Positions 17,225-25,295 of a DNA stretch of 35,510 nucleotides are shown here, one piece after another; position 1 is the stretch's first letter; each line of letters starts with the position of its first letter. The notes beneath the pieces were generated by a model. The model was given only the letters and a program-made list of their open reading frames with translations, had not been told where the DNA came from and did not search any database. A program made the translations under genes and the position numbers. Origin of the DNA: Deltaproteobacteria bacterium (lineage in GTDB: Bacteria; Desulfobacterota; Syntrophia; Syntrophales; UBA2210); NCBI GenBank assembly GCA_019313385.1, contig JAFDBG010000029.1, forward strand, positions 1 through 35,510, read 5' to 3'.

Positions 17225-18526
17225 TTACCCCATCAGGCCCGGGAGGAAAAGGGCGATCTGGGGAAAGGGAATGAGAAGGAGAGTGCCTATTATCAGCGCC
17301 GCAAGAAAGGGGAGCACTCCCTTGAAGATAACATCGAGCGGAACATCTCTGGCCACGCCGCTTACCACGTAGACGTTTATCCCTACAGGTGGAGTGATTA
17401 CGCCGATCTGGGTTACCAGTACTATTATGACACCGAACCATATCGGGTCGTAGTCCAGGAACAGCACAACCGGGTAAAAAATTGGTATCGTCAGCATAAT
17501 AAGCGCGAGAGAATCTATGACGCATCCCCCAATCAGATACACCATGATAATAATCAGCATGATGGCATAGCGGGGCAATTGCATTTCCGATACCCCCTGG
17601 GCGATATCGAAGGGAATCCTGGTTACCGCGAGAAAGTGTCCGAATATGGTGGCCCCTGCGACGATTACGAGGATCATGCAGGATATTCTTGTCGTTTCAG
17701 AGAGGGCCGCGATAAATCCTTTCATGGTGAGATTGCGGCCTGCAAGCGCCAGAAGAAGAGTGCCGCAGGCACCGATTGCTCCGGCCTCTGTGGGCGTGAA
17801 AAAACCACAGAAGAGACCTCCCATTATCAAGAGAAACAGGAGCAGGGTTTCAATAAGTCCTGAAAGCGATGCCAGTTTTTCTCTGAGAGGGGCTTTTGGC
17901 CCCTTCGGTCCCAGTTCCGGCCGCAGGCGTGTCCATATGACAATGGCAAGAATGAAGAGGATGACAAGAAGCAGGCCGGGCAGCAGGCCGGCCATAAAGA
18001 GCCTGCCTATGGATTGCTCGGTAAGTATCCCGTAGACAATGAATATGACGCTCGGAGGAATCAGAATACCCAGACTTCCGCCTGCGGCAACCACCCCGGT
18101 AGCAAGCTCCGGCTTATAGTTGTATCTTTTCATCTCGGGGAGGATTGCCGCGCCCATGGTTGCGGCTGTCGCGTTTGTGGAACCGCAGATGGCGGCAAAG
18201 GCCGCGCATGCCCCTATGGTCGCGATGGCAAGCCCCCCGGGCCAATGGCCGATAAATTTATAGGCCGAGTTAAATAGTCTTTTGCTTATTCCGGAATGAT
18301 ACGCAAGCTGCCCCATCAGCACAAAGAGGGGTATCACGGTCAGATTATAAGATCCAAAAACGGAAAAGAGATCTTTAGCGAGCATGTTCATGGCTGCGTC
18401 GAAAGAAACAATATAACCGAAGCCCAGAAAACCCACCCCCGCCATGACGAAGCCGACAGGCATCCTCATGAATATCAGAATAAAAAGAGCTGCGATGCCG
18501 ATAAGGCCTGTTATTGTGGGGCTCAC
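17225..18526 (-). CDS. dctM: TRAP transporter large permease DctM
   Basis: Large membrane subunit of a tripartite ATP-independent periplasmic transporter, 433 residues with about twelve membrane helices. Family stretches are clear: MPVGFVMAGVGFLG near the N-terminus, GILIPPSVIFIVYG, TPTEAGAIGACG, and GVITPPVGINVYVVSG near the C-terminus. It catalyses sodium-coupled substrate uptake. The GTG start overlaps the dctQ stop by four bases (GTGA), so it is translationally coupled. The substrate class (C4-dicarboxylate or other organic acid) cannot be fixed from this subunit. Confidence 0.95.
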   Translation of the reverse strand: MSPTITGLIGIAALFILIFMRMPVGFVMAGVGFLGFGYIVSFDAAMNMLAKDLFSVFGSYNLTVIPLFVLMGQLAYHSGISKRLFNSAYKFIGHWPGGLAIATIGACAAFAAICGSTNATAATMGAAILPEMKRYNYKPELATGVVAAGGSLGILIPPSVIFIVYGILTEQSIGRLFMAGLLPGLLLVILFILAIVIWTRLRPELGPKGPKAPLREKLASLSGLIETLLLFLLIMGGLFCGFFTPTEAGAIGACGTLLLALAGRNLTMKGFIAALSETTRISCMILVIVAGATIFGHFLAVTRIPFDIAQGVSEMQLPRYAIMLIIIMVYLIGGCVIDSLALIMLTIPIFYPVVLFLDYDPIWFGVIIVLVTQIGVITPPVGINVYVVSGVARDVPLDVIFKGVLPFLAALIIGTLLLIPFPQIALFLPGLMG

Positions 18527-19002
18527 TTGATCCTCTTCAATGATTTGTAGAAGTCCGTTGCAAGAATGAGAAATACGAGAAAACAGCCGATCGCTATACT
18601 GAGAACGAACGGATATACAGGCATCTCGATAGTGAGAGAAACCTCACTGGTACGTTTCAGATCCAGGGCATATAAGGCGCTTTGCCATGCTATTATTCCG
18701 AGCAGTAAAGAGCTGAAGAATTCGCCGGCCGCGGCAATAATAAATTGCGTCTTCTGCGGCATTTTGTTGGTCAAAAACTCCACCGTTATATGTCCTTTTT
18801 GTGCCGTGGTATAAGCCAGGGCAAAGGAAACGCCAACGGTCCCCATAAGACCCACAATTTCATACGTTCCGGGGATGGGATGACGGAAAAGACGCAACAC
18901 CACATCGGCGCACGTGATCGCCATCATGGTCAGGATGGCGCCCGCCGCGAGCCAGTTGAATCCGTTACTGAGATCGTCGAGCTGTTTTTTCAGCCTTAAC
19001 AT
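18523..19002 (-). CDS. dctQ: TRAP transporter small permease DctQ
   Basis: Small membrane subunit of the TRAP transporter, 159 residues with four membrane helices. The helix-2 region ADVVLRLFRHPIPGTYEIVG and the loop QKGHITVEFL are typical of DctQ. It lies between dctP and dctM in the usual order P-Q-M and overlaps dctM by four bases. The ATG at 19002 (MLRLKKQLDDL) is the only sensible start. Confidence 0.93.
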   Translation of the reverse strand: MLRLKKQLDDLSNGFNWLAAGAILTMMAITCADVVLRLFRHPIPGTYEIVGLMGTVGVSFALAYTTAQKGHITVEFLTNKMPQKTQFIIAAAGEFFSSLLLGIIAWQSALYALDLKRTSEVSLTIEMPVYPFVLSIAIGCFLVFLILATDFYKSLKRIK

Positions 19003-19072
19003 ATGATTTCAAGTCTCGAGTTTCTGGTTTCGGAGTTTAATCCCCAATCCCCGGCCCCCTATTTCTGATCCT

Positions 19073-20089
19073 TTACTTGCTGTATTTGTCTAACAAATCT
19101 TTTACCTGCGCCACGGCTTTCTTTCCCGGCAACCCTTTTTCTTCGGTTTCGCTTATGTAGCTTTCAATGATTGGCGCTACCGCCTCCACCCATCTTTTGT
19201 TTTCCTCATCAGAGAGGAGTATGATCTCGTTGCCCTGGCTTAAGGTAAATGCGCGTCCTTCATCATCGCTTCTGTTCCAGGTTTTCCCATGCACGACTAC
19301 CCATTCCTCGCTTACCTCTTCAATTATCTTTTGGAGATCTTTCGGCAGTGCGTTCCATTTTGCAGGATTCATTACCACGAACATGGCAGTGGTATAACCG
19401 ACGCCAGCGCATTGTGTTGTGTACTTAATAACCTCCGCCTGTCTCCATCCCTTGAGAGCCTCTATAGGCGTAAAGGTGCCTTCAACCACGCCCTTTTGCA
19501 GGGCCTCGTACGTGTCGCCCTGGGGCATTGCGACGGCCGCCCCGCCGAGTGCCGTCACGACTTGGGCGCTGAGCCCCGTTGAACGTATCTTCATACCTTT
19601 GATATCTTCCAATACCCTGACAGGATCCTTTGTACTCAGCAGTCCGGGTCCGTGGGCATGTATGTACAAGACTTTTACGTCATTCAATTCCTTTGGTAAC
19701 ATCTTTTTGTAAAATTCGGTGGCTATTCGAGTTGCCACGCTGCCGTCAGGATAGCCATGAGGAAGATCAACCGCTGCCATCACCGGAAAACGACCCCTTG
19801 TGTAAGCGAAGCAGGACATTCCTATATCCGATATCCCTTTTACAACACCGTCGTAGCACTGATTTGCCTTTGTCAGAGTGCCTCCAGGGAAGGCTGTGAT
19901 CTGTATCCTTCCCCCTGAACGTTTTTCTATTTCCTCGGCCCATGATATTGCCGCCTTACACTGGCTATGGGTTGGTGGAAAAAATATGCTGTAGGTAAGT
20001 TCCGTGGTCTTTTCTTTTTTCTGGCAGCCTGTTGTCACTAAAAATGCCGCCATTCCTATCATCAGAATTATCAGAAGATTTTTTTTCAT
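19073..20089 (-). CDS. dctP: TRAP transporter substrate-binding lipoprotein DctP
   Basis: Extracytoplasmic solute receptor of the TRAP system, 338 residues from the ATG at 20089. The signal peptide ends in lipobox VTTGC (C22), so this receptor is lipid-anchored rather than freely periplasmic. DctP family features are visible: FPPTHSQCKAAISWAEEIEKRSGGRIQI, FPGGTL, then GMKIRSTGLSAQVVTALGGAAVAMPQGDTYEALQKGVVEG split over several helices, with the conserved arginine (R in KIRS) that binds the carboxylate of the ligand. The earlier TTG/ATG frame to 20146 lacks a ribosome-binding site; AAAGGGA precedes 20089. It is the first gene of the dctPQM operon. Confidence 0.94.
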   Translation of the reverse strand: MKKNLLIILMIGMAAFLVTTGCQKKEKTTELTYSIFFPPTHSQCKAAISWAEEIEKRSGGRIQITAFPGGTLTKANQCYDGVVKGISDIGMSCFAYTRGRFPVMAAVDLPHGYPDGSVATRIATEFYKKMLPKELNDVKVLYIHAHGPGLLSTKDPVRVLEDIKGMKIRSTGLSAQVVTALGGAAVAMPQGDTYEALQKGVVEGTFTPIEALKGWRQAEVIKYTTQCAGVGYTTAMFVVMNPAKWNALPKDLQKIIEEVSEEWVVVHGKTWNRSDDEGRAFTLSQGNEIILLSDEENKRWVEAVAPIIESYISETEEKGLPGKKAVAQVKDLLDKYSK

Positions 20090-20530
20090 GGTTTTTCCCT
20101 TTCTAATAATATTTGTCCTAAACTTTGCTCCCTCCACCGGCAACAAAAGGCCCCTGTGCTAAATATAAATACGCAACGGAAAATGCAAATCTGGATGGCC
20201 TGCTTTCCCGCCCTATCAGGGGCAAGAAGCAGGCATTAATACATATAGTTCTTGTGGCAGGAAATGGTTGGCAGGAAATTTGAAGTTTTATTTTCCATAA
20301 TTTTTATCCGATTTTGAAGACTCTGGCGAGTTTCGTGACTGATTTCTCCCGACTTGTCAAATATTATCTGCGACCCTCGAAAAAAATGTAAAGCTTATGA
20401 TAATTCAGGCCTACAGGGGCACAAATGAACCGCCCCCCTACCCGCACCATATACATTCCCGCATGGAAACATGAAACTGAGCATACCTGATATCGCAAAC
20501 CGGACTGCTTTATTTCCCTGAGTAATTATA
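20090..20530. other. Gap upstream of dctPQM, with a hairpin
   Basis: A 441-base non-coding stretch. It must contain the dctP promoter and the 3' end of the small membrane protein transcript. A hairpin with a perfect 8-bp stem, GCCTGCTT at 20198-20205 and AAGCAGGC at 20227-20234, lies about 110 bases before dctP and has an inner GCCCT/AGGG pairing. It lacks a T tract, so it is more likely an operator or leader structure than a terminator. A TTGACA lies on the minus strand (complement of 20355-20360) without an obvious -10. No gene is seen. Confidence 0.4.
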
Positions 20531-20863
20531 CTATTTTTCCTTTGGGGCATTTGCTTTCCCCGGCTCTGCCTTGTCTGCGGCTTTTGCTTTCTCCAGCTCT
20601 GCCTTGTACTTTTCCGCCTCAGCCTTTGCTTTTTGCAGTTCTTCTTTGGCAGCGTCCAGATCCATCGCATTTGTTTTTTCTTCTTCTTTCGATTTCATCT
20701 GGTCCTTCATCTCGTCGTAACCGACATATATGGCAAGAGCGCCTCCCAGCAAAAGAATAATCGGGATTCCACCCGCAAGGATATCAAGAAAAGGTTTCCA
20801 CCAGATTCCCAACCCGATAAGTCCCAGGACCGCCGCTATGGCACCGCCTATCAATACCTTCAT
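20531..20863 (-). CDS. Small inner-membrane protein with Lys/Glu/Ala-rich tail
   Basis: A 110-residue protein. Two adjacent membrane helices (about 2-18 and 29-48) flank a WWKPFLDILAGGIP loop. They are followed by a highly charged helix (about 50-110) of Glu, Lys and Ala that should form a coiled coil. The start at 20863 is fixed by a strong GAGGGAGGG site upstream; the frame extends further but without a signal. I have no function for it. Similar small two-helix proteins with a charged tail occur as conserved hypotheticals in Desulfobacterota (from memory). It is divergent from hisI. Confidence 0.75.
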   Translation of the reverse strand: MKVLIGGAIAAVLGLIGLGIWWKPFLDILAGGIPIILLLGGALAIYVGYDEMKDQMKSKEEEKTNAMDLDAAKEELQKAKAEAEKYKAELEKAKAADKAEPGKANAPKEK

Positions 20864-21110
20864 GATTCTACACCCTCCCTCTATCAAAAATTTAAATTTT
20901 ACAATCGCTGCCGCGGCAGAGACACAACAGCAGCAACAAACTGAATTTTGGTCTTCTTTGCTAACATAAAAATGAAACGCAGGCAAGTTCAAAATGGAGA
21001 AAAAGAGCTTGCCTAAAAAGAAATTTTAGATTAGTTTTACGGGCTTTCAGACTGACTTGATTTTATATGATGGAATCTTTGTTTTGCGAAGGACCGGGGG
21101 AAGGATGACA
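20864..21110. promoter_or_regulatory. Divergent region small membrane protein / his cluster
   Basis: Non-coding. It holds a hairpin with a perfect 7-bp stem, AGGCAAG at 20981-20987 and CTTGCCT at 21008-21014, and an A-rich loop. TATGAT at 21066-21071 is a possible -10 for hisI, without a clear -35. The his promoter is expected here. A His-leader peptide with a run of His codons was looked for and not found. Confidence 0.35.
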
Positions 21111-21488
21111 ATGATAGAGCTTGATTTTGAAAAGGGCGAGGGGCTTATTCCCGTTGTGGCTCAGGATTATGATACGAGTGATGTCCTGATGCTGGCCTAT
21201 ATGAACAGGGAGGCATGGCTGAAAACACTGGAAACGGGCAGGGCAACTTACTGGAGCAGATCAAGAAATACTCTCTGGGTTAAAGGCGAAACATCGGGTA
21301 ATGTTCAGATTGTCAGGGAAATTCTTGTGGACTGCGATCTTGATACAGTTGTTCTGAAGGTGGATCAAGTGGGGGGGGCCGCGTGTCATATGGGTTATAG
21401 ATCCTGTTTTTACAGAAAGGTGTCGGATGGAAAAATGAAAATAATCAGCGAGAGAATATTCGATCCGGAGGAAGTGTATAAAAAATGA
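21111..21488 (+). CDS. hisI: Phosphoribosyl-AMP cyclohydrolase
   Basis: Catalyses the third step of histidine biosynthesis, opening the adenine ring of PR-AMP; zinc and magnesium dependent. The 125-residue, HisI-only form (no HisE domain) carries [17 protein letters not shown], the WSRSR motif, the metal site DCDLD and the zinc cysteines in [13 protein letters not shown]. The start at 21111 has GGGGAAGG at 21097-21104; the in-frame ATG at 21105 (MTMIEL) is an alternative. It is the first gene of the his cluster and overlaps hisG by four bases (ATGA). Confidence 0.95.
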   Translation: MIELDFEKGEGLIPVVAQDYDTSDVLMLAYMNREAWLKTLETGRATYWSRSRNTLWVKGETSGNVQIVREILVDCDLDTVVLKVDQVGGAACHMGYRSCFYRKVSDGKMKIISERIFDPEEVYKK

Positions 21489-22204
21489 GAAAATTGAAGC
21501 TGGGAATACCGAAGGGAAGTCTTGAATCCAACACGATTGAGCTTTTTAAGAAGGCAGGCTGGTCCATAACCCATGATTCCAGAAGCTATTTCCCCGATAT
21601 CAATGATGAGGATATTTCCTGCGCCCTTATAAGAGCTCAGGAGATGTCCCGGTATGTTGATGATGGGACCCTTGACCTTGGCCTTACCGGGAAAGACTGG
21701 ATCCTGGAAAACGAGTCTGATGTTGTTGTGGTTCAGGATCTTGTTTATTCAAAAGCATCTATGCGACAGGCCAGGTGGGTGCTTGTGGTAAGAGAAGATT
21801 CCTCTATAAAGACACTTGAAGACATAGCCGGGAAGAAAATATCCACGGAGCTGGTGAACGTTACCCGCAACTACCTTAAAGAAAGAGGTGTCGACGCTCA
21901 TCTGGAATTTTCCTGGGGTGCTACCGAGGCCAAGGTGGTTGAGGGCCTTGTGGACGCGATAGTAGAGGTTACAGAAACGGGGAGCACCCTGAGGGCTAAT
22001 AATTTAAAGATCATCCATGAGCTTATGAAGACTAATACCCAGCTGATTGCCAACAAAAAGGCATGGGGTAATCCATGGAAGAGGAAAAAAATAGAGCAGA
22101 TAAGCATCCTCCTCGGGGGATCGCTTATGGCCATGGGCAAACCTTGGGAGGATTGTCCTGTTGCTCCCCGCTCTCAAGGCACCCACCACTTCAGCACTGT
22201 ATGA
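21485..22204 (+). CDS. hisG: ATP phosphoribosyltransferase, catalytic part (frameshifted long-form HisG)
   Basis: First, committed and feedback-inhibited step of histidine synthesis. Residues up to about 218 match the catalytic domains of His[28 protein letters not shown] and the PRPP loop [15 protein letters not shown]. At MAMGK (about 22133-22141) the frame departs from the family and ends in an unrelated tail ([12 protein letters not shown]...) of 21 codons. In frame 3 the expected C-terminal domain continues to 22325. Compared with long HisG, about ten residues that normally follow AEGK (the VGLKMN segment) are absent. This implies a deletion of about 29 bases. The catalytic domains are whole; the feedback-regulatory domain is cut off. 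The ATGA overlap with hisI fixes the start. Confidence 0.9.
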   Translation: MRKLKLGIPKGSLESNTIELFKKAGWSITHDSRSYFPDINDEDISCALIRAQEMSRYVDDGTLDLGLTGKDWILENESDVVVVQDLVYSKASMRQARWVLVVREDSSIKTLEDIAGKKISTELVNVTRNYLKERGVDAHLEFSWGATEAKVVEGLVDAIVEVTETGSTLRANNLKIIHELMKTNTQLIANKKAWGNPWKRKKIEQISILLGGSLMAMGKPWEDCPVAPRSQGTHHFSTV

Positions 22205-22325
22205 CGAAAACTGGTTCGCCATCGAAGCCGTTGTAGATAAAAGTATAGTCAGAGAGTTGATACCGATTCTTCATGAGGCCGGGGCTGAAGGTATAATAGA
22301 ATATCCCCTTAATAAGGTGTTGTAG
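22137..22325 (+). pseudogene. hisG: Out-of-frame regulatory domain of hisG
   Basis: Frame shifted relative to the upstream hisG frame. It reads ANLGRIV, then [42 protein letters not shown] and IIEYPLNKVL, and stops at 22323-22325. That is the C-terminal ACT-like histidine-binding domain of long-form HisG, ending with the family's IIEYPLNKV. It has no start of its own, so it is translated only if the sequence contains an error or a frameshifting event. The AAGGAGG ribosome-binding site of hisB lies right after it. Confidence 0.85.
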
Positions 22326-22341
22326 AAGGAGGTCCGGCATT

Positions 22342-22929
22342 ATGTCCAGAAAGAAAAAAATAATCAGAAAAACCACGGAGACGGATGTCTCTGTCGAGAT
22401 AAATTTCGATGGAGAAGGAGCTGGAGATATATCCACGACGATACCTTTTCTTGATCATATGCTCAATCTTTTCGCGAAGCACGGGTTTATTGATTTGAAT
22501 GTGAAGGGTAAGGGAGACACGGATGTAGATTATCATCATCTCGTGGAAGATATAGGTATATGCCTCGGAGAAGCGGTAAAAGGAGCCTTGGGAGATAAGC
22601 AGGGGGTAAGTCGTTACGGCACAGCCTTTGTGCCCATGGATGAAACTCTGTGCCATGTCTGCATTGATATTTCAGGAAGACCTTATCTGGTTTTTCGGGC
22701 CGACTTTGGCGGTAAGAAGATAAGAGATTTTGACCCCATCCTCCTTGAGGAGTTTTTTAAGGCTTTTTCGGATCACGGGGGAATAACCTTGCACATAAAT
22801 GTCATATATGGTAAGAATCCTCACCACATAGCTGAGGCTATCTTCAAAGCGTTTGCCCGTGCCTTGAAGGATGCTGTTCGTATCGATGACCGGATCAAGG
22901 GCGTGCTGTCAACGAAGGGAAGTATATAG
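22342..22929 (+). CDS. hisB: Imidazoleglycerol-phosphate dehydratase
   Basis: Sixth step of histidine synthesis, a manganese-dependent dehydratase. The 195-residue monofunctional form is normal. Duplicated metal motifs are present: IPFLDHMLNLFAKHG and YHHLVED in the first half, and GGITLHINVIYGKNPHHIAEAIFKAFARAL in the second half, closing with LSTKGSI. A strong AGAAGGAGG site precedes the ATG. It follows the end of the shifted hisG frame by 16 bases. Confidence 0.96.
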   Translation: MSRKKKIIRKTTETDVSVEINFDGEGAGDISTTIPFLDHMLNLFAKHGFIDLNVKGKGDTDVDYHHLVEDIGICLGEAVKGALGDKQGVSRYGTAFVPMDETLCHVCIDISGRPYLVFRADFGGKKIRDFDPILLEEFFKAFSDHGGITLHINVIYGKNPHHIAEAIFKAFARALKDAVRIDDRIKGVLSTKGSI

Positions 22930-22993
22930 GAATCTATTCTCTGACGGCTTCATAGTGCCCCTCTATCCGAGGGCATGAAGAGAGATGATAATC

Positions 22994-23701
22994 ATGAAAA
23001 AGCACCTTTCCTTTTATCTTTTTTGGCTGCTTCTCTGCGGGGCGATATCTGTCGCGCTGCTTATCGGATGTGTCTCTAAAAATGCCGGCGGAGGAAACGC
23101 CCTTCATCGGAAAGCTATCTCCGGTTTAAAAAAGATTGCGATTGTCCCCTTTCAAGCGATAACTTCGGATGATCCTGATATCAGGTTTATCCGGTGCCCT
23201 GTTTGTGGAACGACTTTCAGGACATGCGCCTTTGCGGGAACCCCGGAGAAAAGGATAGAAGAAATTTTTCTGAAGAGGATTGAACCTTCCGAACAATATA
23301 CCCTGATACCGTCCGGCTATGTGAATAGTGTTTACAAGAGGGTTTCCACCACCTCGTTCGGAAAATCCCCCCTGGAGATATTGACAGCGGTTGGAAAAGA
23401 GGTCGGGGCGGACGGGATTATTGCGGGGAACCTCTTTTGTTATATGGAGAGGAAGGGCTTTGGTTATTCCGTGACGGAGCCAGCCTCGGTGGTTTTCTGC
23501 GTGCATCTTATCAGGGTTAAAGATGGCGTATCGTTATGGAAGGGCGTATTTGACAAAACCCAGAGCTCATTGATGGAAAATCTCTTTAATATCTTGCCCT
23601 TTATCAAAGGCGGAGCGAGATGGATTACCGCTGAAGAATTGTCACAGGAGGGTATCGAAGAGATTCTCAAGGGGTTCCCGGATTTGAAGGGAGATTCATA
23701 A
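22994..23701 (+). CDS. Lipoprotein of unknown function inside the his cluster
   Basis: A 235-residue lipoprotein with signal peptide and lipobox LIGC. A globular domain begins KKIAIVPFQAIT, contains an unusual RCPVCGTTFRTC cysteine cluster and VGADGIIAGNLFCYMERKGFGYSV, and ends FDKTQSSLMENLFNILPFIKGGARWITAEELSQEG. The alpha/beta order with a VPF strand and a 'GADGIIAGN' strand recalls the LpoB/CsgG-type periplasmic fold. I recall similar lipoproteins next to his genes in deltaproteobacteria, but their function is unknown. The start at 22994 is preferred because GAAGAGAG lies about nine bases before it; 22985 is possible. Its stop abuts the TTG of hisA. Confidence 0.8.
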   Translation: MKKHLSFYLFWLLLCGAISVALLIGCVSKNAGGGNALHRKAISGLKKIAIVPFQAITSDDPDIRFIRCPVCGTTFRTCAFAGTPEKRIEEIFLKRIEPSEQYTLIPSGYVNSVYKRVSTTSFGKSPLEILTAVGKEVGADGIIAGNLFCYMERKGFGYSVTEPASVVFCVHLIRVKDGVSLWKGVFDKTQSSLMENLFNILPFIKGGARWITAEELSQEGIEEILKGFPDLKGDS

Positions 23702-24433
23702 TTGCTCATAATACCTGCTATAGATTTGAAGGATGGCAAGTGTGTGCGCCTTCTTCAGGGTGACTTTAACCTGTCTACCGTTTATTCGGATCATCCCGCG
23801 GATATCGCCGCAAAATGGCAGGAGAAGGGGGCAAAGCGCATTCATGTAGTTGATCTTGACGGTTCCCGTGACGGATTCCCCCGAAACATGGATGTTATCA
23901 GAGAACTTGCCAGCGCGGTTGATGTGACCCTGCAGGTGGGTGGCGGGATAAGAGACATGAAAACCGTTGATAGTTATATCAACATGGGCGTCAATTACGT
24001 CATACTGGGAACAGTCGCCCTGAAGAATAAAAAATTTGTTCTCGATGCCTGCGCTAATTACAGAGGGCACATCATTCTTGCCATTGACGCGCGCGATGGC
24101 AGGGTCGCGATTGAGGGATGGACCGAGAGCACTGATCAGTCTCCAACCGAGATCGCCTCAGGCTATGAGGGATGCGGGCTGGACTCAATCATATATACCG
24201 ATATACAGAGGGATGGCATGGAGTCGGGCGTAAATATAGAATCCACGAAGATGCTTGCGGAATCTGTGGATATACCGATAATTGCCTCCGGTGGTGTCGC
24301 AAATATTCATGACATCGAAAGACTGCTTGAAGCGGCGGATTTCGGAATAATGGGTGTAATTACAGGAAAGGCCCTTTACACCGGGGCCCTGAAACTGGAA
24401 GATGCTATTGCCAGAGTCTCCGCGTTTAAATAG
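23702..24433 (+). CDS. hisA: ProFAR isomerase HisA
   Basis: TIM-barrel isomerase of the fourth step of histidine synthesis. The 243-residue product is of standard length, with catalytic D8 in IPAIDLKDGKCVRL and D129 in LAIDARDGRVA. Phosphate-binding loops QVGGGIRD and IASGGVAN are present. It starts with TTG directly after the lipoprotein stop, with AAGGGAG inside the preceding gene, so it is translationally coupled. HisH and HisF, which usually flank hisA, are not in this window. Confidence 0.96.
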   Translation: MLIIPAIDLKDGKCVRLLQGDFNLSTVYSDHPADIAAKWQEKGAKRIHVVDLDGSRDGFPRNMDVIRELASAVDVTLQVGGGIRDMKTVDSYINMGVNYVILGTVALKNKKFVLDACANYRGHIILAIDARDGRVAIEGWTESTDQSPTEIASGYEGCGLDSIIYTDIQRDGMESGVNIESTKMLAESVDIPIIASGGVANIHDIERLLEAADFGIMGVITGKALYTGALKLEDAIARVSAFK

Positions 24434-24445
24434 GAGGATTGTCAG

Positions 24446-24781
24446 ATGGAGGATTGTATATTCTGTAAGATTATAAGGGGAGAGATACCCGCGAACATTA
24501 TTTACGAATCCGAAAATGTTCTGGCATTTGATGATGTCAATCCGATAGCCCCTGTTCATATTGTTGCGGTGCCTAAGATACACGTGGCAACTCTCATGGA
24601 TGTACCGGACGGTATGATGGAGGACATGACGAAAGCGGTGCAGGAAGTCGCAAGGATAAAAGGAATTGACAAAACAGGTTTCAGAACAGTTGTCAATTGT
24701 AATGAAGATGGCGGCCAGGTAATTTTTCACCTCCATGTCCATATTCTGGGAGGCAGGAAATTGAGCGATGACATGGGGTAA
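24446..24781 (+). CDS. HIT-family nucleotide-binding protein (HinT-like)
   Basis: A 111-residue purine nucleoside phosphoramidase-type protein. It opens with CIFCKIIRGEIPANIIYE and has the histidine triad in HLHVHILGG. The size and DCIFCKI start fit bacterial HinT. TAGGAGG precedes the ATG, 12 bases after hisA. HIT genes next to hisA or hisI occur in several bacteria, but this one has no proven role in histidine synthesis. Confidence 0.93.
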   Translation: MEDCIFCKIIRGEIPANIIYESENVLAFDDVNPIAPVHIVAVPKIHVATLMDVPDGMMEDMTKAVQEVARIKGIDKTGFRTVVNCNEDGGQVIFHLHVHILGGRKLSDDMG

Positions 24782-24819
24782 ATGTGAATTAAGGCGTAGG
24801 GAGAAAAGGTGTATCTGAA

Positions 24820-25263
24820 ATGGATGTAATAGAGAAGGTGTCGAGCGAAATGGTCAAAGCTGCCAAAGATAAGGATAAGGCGAAGTTGTCCGCGCTTCGC
24901 ATGATCAAATCGGCTTTGCATAACAGGGAGATAGATTTAAAGGACCGGTTTGGAGAGAAAGAAATCCTGCAGGTATTGTCCTCTATGATAAAGCAGAGAA
25001 AGGACTCTGTTGAACAATTCAGGAACGGTGGGAGACCGGAACTTGCGGAAAAAGAGGAGAAGGAGATTGAGGTAATCCAGGGGTTCATGCCGGAGCAGAT
25101 GTCGGAAGAAGAGATAAAAGCAGAGATCGAAAATGCCATAGAAGAAGCCGGTGCGACAAGCATCCGGGACATGGGAAAGGTTATGAAACTTCTTATGCCC
25201 AGGTTAACCGGAAAGGCCGATGGAAAAGCTGTAGGTGAGACAGTTAAGGCCAGATTGTCCTGA
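24820..25263 (+). CDS. yqeY: GatB/YqeY domain protein
   Basis: A 147-residue helical protein of the YqeY family, which shares the tRNA-binding C-terminal fold of the GatB amidotransferase subunit. Typical features are the KSALHNREIDLKD start region, FRNGGRPELAEKEEKEIEVIQGFMPEQMSEEEI, and the glycine-rich end MGKVMKLLMPRLTGKADGKAVGETVKARL. It sits directly before dnaG and rpoD, as in many bacteria, and may read through into them. A direct role in amidation is not implied. Confidence 0.93.
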   Translation: MDVIEKVSSEMVKAAKDKDKAKLSALRMIKSALHNREIDLKDRFGEKEILQVLSSMIKQRKDSVEQFRNGGRPELAEKEEKEIEVIQGFMPEQMSEEEIKAEIENAIEEAGATSIRDMGKVMKLLMPRLTGKADGKAVGETVKARLS

Positions 25264-25295
25264 GCAATGCATTTGTCCACAGAGGTAAGAGCAGA

